Assembly (NCBI RefSeq): GCF_000227135.1
Contig: NC_018254.1
Span: 218,450 to 282,449, forward strand
Length of the DNA stretch: 64,000 nt
From: Leishmania donovani
Taxonomy: Eukaryota > Euglenozoa > Kinetoplastea > Trypanosomatida > Trypanosomatidae
Reading direction: 5' to 3'
Under the pieces are notes generated by a model. It did no database searches and was not told the DNA's origin. It saw nothing but the letters and a program-made list of their open reading frames with translations. Numbering within the stretch: the stretch's first letter is position 1; each line of letters opens with the position of its first letter. The position numbers and the translations under genes are program-made. Below, in pieces: positions 60,549-64,000 of this stretch.

Positions 60549-62330
60549 ATGCAGCGGCCGTCATGGCAGAGCAGGCCGTCGTCCGCGCGGTTGAGTATGG
60601 CAGGTGCTGGTGCCATGCCGTCGGAGGCCGATTTGGATCGGCTGCGCAGCCGTCTTCACCAGTCCGGCGCCATTGTATCCTCTCGCTCTGTCGCGTCCAG
60701 GGCGGATGCGAACTTCGACTTGGAGGTTGTCAACGTCGGTGATGGACGGCGCGCCACCCCGGTAGAGCACTTGCTGGCGCGGCTGGAGCAGCACGGCCTA
60801 CGTCGCCGACTGGTTGCCGAGGACGACGCCGCAGCGTACGCCGTGGATGTAGCCGCACGCGCGGATACGGAGGAAAACGCGGACGACGACAGCGACGAGA
60901 CGCACGCATCAGGGGACGGCAACGCTGAGGACCCCAGGGCCGTATCCTCTTGCTCCTCGGGTGATGGGGCGTTCTCTTCCCCGGCGCCATCTCAGGCCCC
61001 CGAAACGCGTGAAGCATACTACTACCTCTGTGTTCCCTGTGAGCTCCGCCTCACTCGCATCAGCCGCCGTCCGCCGCGCTGGCGCGCACTCGAGGACGTG
61101 CACTTCCATTTCTCCTCTGCGGCGCACCGCGCCACCGCGTCGTGGATGGCAGACGACGATATCGACGAGACGCTCCACTCCACGCCACTCATCACGCCGA
61201 CGAACTACTACAGCCGTATCTACGTGAACGGCGTCCCAACACTCTTGTCACGCCGCCCGGGTGGGGGCGACATGTTCTACCCACTGCCGCACGAGCAGGA
61301 CCTTGTGGCCCCTTACAGCGCCGCGGCTGCGCGCGACGGCGAGCGTGTCGACTGTTGGCACGGCTCGCAGACGGTGTCAAACTCCTCAGGGGCGTCGGGC
61401 GCACTCGCCGGCAGGTTCTTTCCTTCCTCGACGCTACGAGGTGCGCAGGGCGGGGCACCTGTGTTGTGGCATCGTGCACTTCCCAGTCTCTACACCAGAA
61501 CGGTTCAGGTTGTACGCCGCGCGCGCTCCAGCTGTCTGGCCGATTTGCCGGCAGACCGGCGAAGGTACCGTGTGGCCCGCAGGAGGTCGCGAGTTATGGT
61601 AGGCGTCGACCATTGCAGCCTCGACGAGTACCGCGAGCAATCCTGGATGCCGCTGCACAAGGTGCCGCTGTGGCTGGCGGTGTATCGACTCCGCCGGGAG
61701 CGCGTTCCCAAGCCTCTGCTGGCCCGCCCCGAGTCCGCCGGCCCACATGGACAGGCTGTGCCACTTCGGTGCAGCGAGTCCGCCGTGCGGGCAGCCCAGG
61801 CAGCTGATGTGGCACATCGGACAGTGTACACGCAGCCCTACCACCCAATAGCGGAGGGCTCTCGAGACTATCAAAGGCAAGGCGACGCCTTCACGGCAGC
61901 CGTCCCCGTGCCGACCACGGTCTTTGAGGATGAGTGCTATCGAGTCGCTCTCGTGTCCGCTGCGGAGCAGGCGCGCCACGAGGGCCTTTCCCACCCGGTG
62001 ACCTCTCGACCGCTGAGCCGCTCCTTATGTCCGGCCGACGTTGCGTCGGAGGAGATCAATCGCCCGGTGCTGACGCTTGAGCTACTCATGCAGCACACCC
62101 AATCCACTGCCCAGTCCTGGAGACCTGCCGTCGGGTCGAGCACCGCACTGAATAGTTCCTTCGTGCCGACCACCGCGCCACCGTCACCCTCTCGTCGCAG
62201 CAGCATCAGCCACCTCACCCGCAGTAGCAGTTCAGGCAGCACATCATCCTCGCCCTCGTTTGAGCACTCCAGCACGTCGAGGTCTTTAACTCACACCCGC
62301 AAACGGGTCAAGCGGGACGGCTGTCTGTGA
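60549..62330 (+). CDS. Hypothetical protein, 593 aa
   Basis: Unrecognised. The N terminus is Arg/Ser-rich (MQRPSWQSRPSSARLSMAGAG) and an alternative ATG 16 codons later would also fit. A leucine-rich helix (DLDRLRSRLHQSG, VEHLLARLEQHGLRRRL) is followed by an acidic stretch (about 120-140), then a central domain with YYYLCVPCELRLTRI, NYYSRIYVNGVPTLLSRRP and WHRALPSLYTRTVQVVRRAR, suggesting beta structure with many aromatic residues. The last 60 residues are almost entirely Ser/Thr/Pro, ending in a basic patch (RKRVKRD), a candidate nuclear-localisation or phosphorylation region. No enzyme motif or membrane helix is visible. The open frame begins with TTG at 60447; the first ATG is 60549. Codon use matches its neighbours. 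Confidence 0.75.
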   Translation: MQRPSWQSRPSSARLSMAGAGAMPSEADLDRLRSRLHQSGAIVSSRSVASRADANFDLEVVNVGDGRRATPVEHLLARLEQHGLRRRLVAEDDAAAYAVDVAARADTEENADDDSDETHASGDGNAEDPRAVSSCSSGDGAFSSPAPSQAPETREAYYYLCVPCELRLTRISRRPPRWRALEDVHFHFSSAAHRATASWMADDDIDETLHSTPLITPTNYYSRIYVNGVPTLLSRRPGGGDMFYPLPHEQDLVAPYSAAAARDGERVDCWHGSQTVSNSSGASGALAGRFFPSSTLRGAQGGAPVLWHRALPSLYTRTVQVVRRARSSCLADLPADRRRYRVARRRSRVMVGVDHCSLDEYREQSWMPLHKVPLWLAVYRLRRERVPKPLLARPESAGPHGQAVPLRCSESAVRAAQAADVAHRTVYTQPYHPIAEGSRDYQRQGDAFTAAVPVPTTVFEDECYRVALVSAAEQARHEGLSHPVTSRPLSRSLCPADVASEEINRPVLTLELLMQHTQSTAQSWRPAVGSSTALNSSFVPTTAPPSPSRRSSISHLTRSSSSGSTSSSPSFEHSSTSRSLTHTRKRVKRDGCL

Positions 62331-63124
62331 GATACGTATCACGTTCCCACTAGCAAGGGCAAATGCGCACGTATGAGCAGAGGGAGGGCGGCTCGCTGCT
62401 TGGATGGATGATGCGGCCTTCATTCACAGTCCATGCCTTGTTTTTATCTCCCCTCCCCCTCCCCTCCACACGCACGCGTGCCTCGCTCCACGAACAAGAA
62501 ACGAGCGCCTCTGCTGCAGCCAGCGGAGGGGGAGAAGGGGGCGGAGCACTGAGGAGGGGCTTCACCCCTCGTCTCCCTCCGGCAAGGAAAGCGGTTGAGT
62601 AATGAAGGACACAAGACACGAAGCTCATTGGAAAGGGCAGCGCCGTGGCATCTCACGTTACGTTGTATCCCTTTTGGGGGAGGAGAGCACCTGCGGCGGA
62701 AGTCTGCGTGGTGACCACAGCAGCACCCTTTTCGCAGCCACTGAGTTCTATGTACCTGTGTCTTATTCGAGCGATACCTCGCGCGAAGCCACACGCACGC
62801 ATTTTCCCGTCCCTTTTTGACGACCCCACCCCTTACCTTCGCCGTTTCTCGCTTCCTCCTCTGGCCGGCACACGCGCACGCACCATCGGCAACGGAACAT
62901 GTCACACGAGAGCACACGCGCACCCTCCCCACACCCCACACCGCACTCCTCCCATCTCCATCGGACACGGCCGACAAGGGTAGGCGCCGCGCGTTTTTGT
63001 TTCTGCGCAGTGGAGTACGGCAAGATTCTCTGTCTCCCTCCCTTTTGTACTCGCTGGCTCACCGCCATCGTATCCACCACCACCACCACCACCACCACCA
63101 CCCCTATTTCTCTCTCTTCGGGCC
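62331..63124. other. Spacer, about 0.8 kb
   Basis: CT/C-rich sequence. A CAC trinucleotide run lies at 63074-63103, then a short CT tract just before the WD40 gene's first ATG. No gene is supported. Confidence 0.65.
63074..63103. repeat. CAC trinucleotide run
   Basis: About ten CAC units, 21 bases before the first ATG of the WD40 gene. If spliced upstream it is part of the mRNA leader. Confidence 0.85.
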
Positions 63125-64000
63125 ATGCAAGGAACTTTGTTTTCCGTGAACGTGCTGCGAAGCCCTTTTGGGGTGCGTGGGGCACACTTGGTGCCGCCGC
63201 CTGACGCCGAGGTGGCTGTGGGGAGGGTGTCGACTGTCACAGATGCCAAGGTGACGGATAGCTATGCGCAGGTGCTGCCGCTGCACACGCCCGTTGGCCG
63301 TACGACACGTCAGAGCTACGCGGTCTCTGGTACTCGCGGGATCCAGCAGTTGGTCGCCAACACGCGCAGCGCCTCTTTCTCGGCGCCGTCCACTCTTGTG
63401 GCAGCTCAGCGAGTCAACAGCAGAGGGCACTGCATGCCATCTGCCACGCCGCAGCTGCAGGTCATCTCAAAGCACGAGAAGGGCCGCCTGCTGGTGTGGA
63501 ATGGCCTCACCGGCGCCGTCGTCGCCGCCTGTATCTTTCCCCCGACGTTCAATGTGGATCACTGCGCAGTCGCGGCGTCGTATGTATACACGACCGTGGA
63601 AGGCTCGGCGGTCAAATCTGTTGCGGAGGAGGAGGCTTGCGTGTATGTATGGTCCCGCTCCACCCTTCGCAGTGTCACGGTGCTGAGAGGGCATAGCGGC
63701 CGCTTGACCGCCTTGGGGGTGTGGCCGATGGAAACCTCGACGCTTATCGCGACGGCAAGCCTCGACGGCACGGTGCGACTCTGGCGCCATCAGCACAGCC
63801 CAGGGCCCTGGGACGGCGCGGTCGCTAACGAGGACCCGGTGCAGCTTTTGTGGGTGCTAGCCACAGCGGAGCTGGGGAGCGTGCACTCGCTGAAGTTTCT
63901 TGCAGCAGACACCGTGGTGGCAGCCGCTACTCGCTGCGCACTGGCTTTTGTTCGCTTTCCTGATGCACCGGCGAAGCGGAAGGGCCGGGGCAGCATGGTG
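63125..64000 (+). CDS. WD40-repeat protein, 3'-truncated
   Basis: The frame runs from the ATG at 63125 to the last base of the window, giving 292 codons without a stop, so the gene continues beyond it. WD-type blades are visible: RLLVWNGLTGAVV, then CVYVWSRSTLRSVTVLRGHSGRLTAL and the near-perfect LIATASLDGTVRLWRH. The first 100 residues are less regular. The pattern of a variable first blade followed by RGH and ASLDGTVRLW resembles the N-terminal propeller of nucleolar U3 proteins such as Utp17/WDR75, and the last visible residues are basic (AKRKGRG). That identity is a guess. WD40 proteins are scaffolds, so no reaction is implied. The first AG after the CT tract falls at 63129-63130, inside the third codon region, so the true start could be elsewhere. 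Confidence 0.8.
   Translation, partial: MQGTLFSVNVLRSPFGVRGAHLVPPPDAEVAVGRVSTVTDAKVTDSYAQVLPLHTPVGRTTRQSYAVSGTRGIQQLVANTRSASFSAPSTLVAAQRVNSRGHCMPSATPQLQVISKHEKGRLLVWNGLTGAVVAACIFPPTFNVDHCAVAASYVYTTVEGSAVKSVAEEEACVYVWSRSTLRSVTVLRGHSGRLTALGVWPMETSTLIATASLDGTVRLWRHQHSPGPWDGAVANEDPVQLLWVLATAELGSVHSLKFLAADTVVAAATRCALAFVRFPDAPAKRKGRGSMV

Overview
The window looks like a nuclear chromosome segment of a trypanosomatid, most likely Leishmania or a close relative. All nineteen supported genes (one of them weak) lie on the + strand, have no visible introns and are GC-rich. They are separated by long spacers full of CT tracts, T or A runs and CA/TG/TA microsatellites, as expected of a polycistronic unit processed by spliced-leader (SL) trans-splicing and polyadenylation. 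No bacterial-type promoter, operon, ribosome binding site, CRISPR, tRNA or rRNA was recognised, and no strand-switch region is present. The gene order (complex I 20 kDa subunit, Rab1, MCU-family channel, glutaredoxin) agrees with my memory of part of Leishmania chromosome 27; that is recollection, not a search.

Layout. 1-687: 3' end of a divergent RRM protein. 4088-5440: unknown protein. 7182-8417: ubiquilin/Dsk2-like shuttle factor. 8945-9266: assembly gap of N. 9910-10899: NADH-cytochrome b5 reductase family. 13553-14158: complex I PSST subunit. 17058-18604: two diverged Dabb-domain proteins in tandem. 20574-21176: Rab1 GTPase. 24193-28194: large pseudokinase-like protein. 30699-31658: mitochondrial calcium uniporter family. 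33885-36539: MATE-type transporter with a very long N-terminal extension. 38010-39068: leucine-rich-repeat protein. 39831-40121: dithiol glutaredoxin. 40617-40994: possible small protein. 43572-53447: giant 3291-residue parallel beta-helix protein. 54394-56058, 57100-59706 and 60549-62330: lineage-specific proteins, the middle one probably mitochondrial. 63125-64000: 5' part of a WD40 protein cut by the window edge.

The genes do not form one pathway, as is normal for trypanosomatid clusters, although several (b5 reductase, PSST, MCU, possibly glutaredoxin and the 868-residue protein) point to the mitochondrion. The most unusual item is the beta-helix giant, which holds 18 consecutive coils averaging exactly 23 residues and ends in a separate alpha/beta-like domain. 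Several spacers (about 6.1-6.9, 8.5-8.9, 11.7-12.9, 15.5-16.1 and 41.0-41.5 kb) lose the usual CT-rich texture and may hold degenerate retroposon (SIDER/DIRE-type) sequence; this was judged from texture only.

Starts were placed at ATG codons. Several longer reading frames begin only at GTG or TTG, or run back through the CT tract and likely SL acceptor, so I trimmed them.
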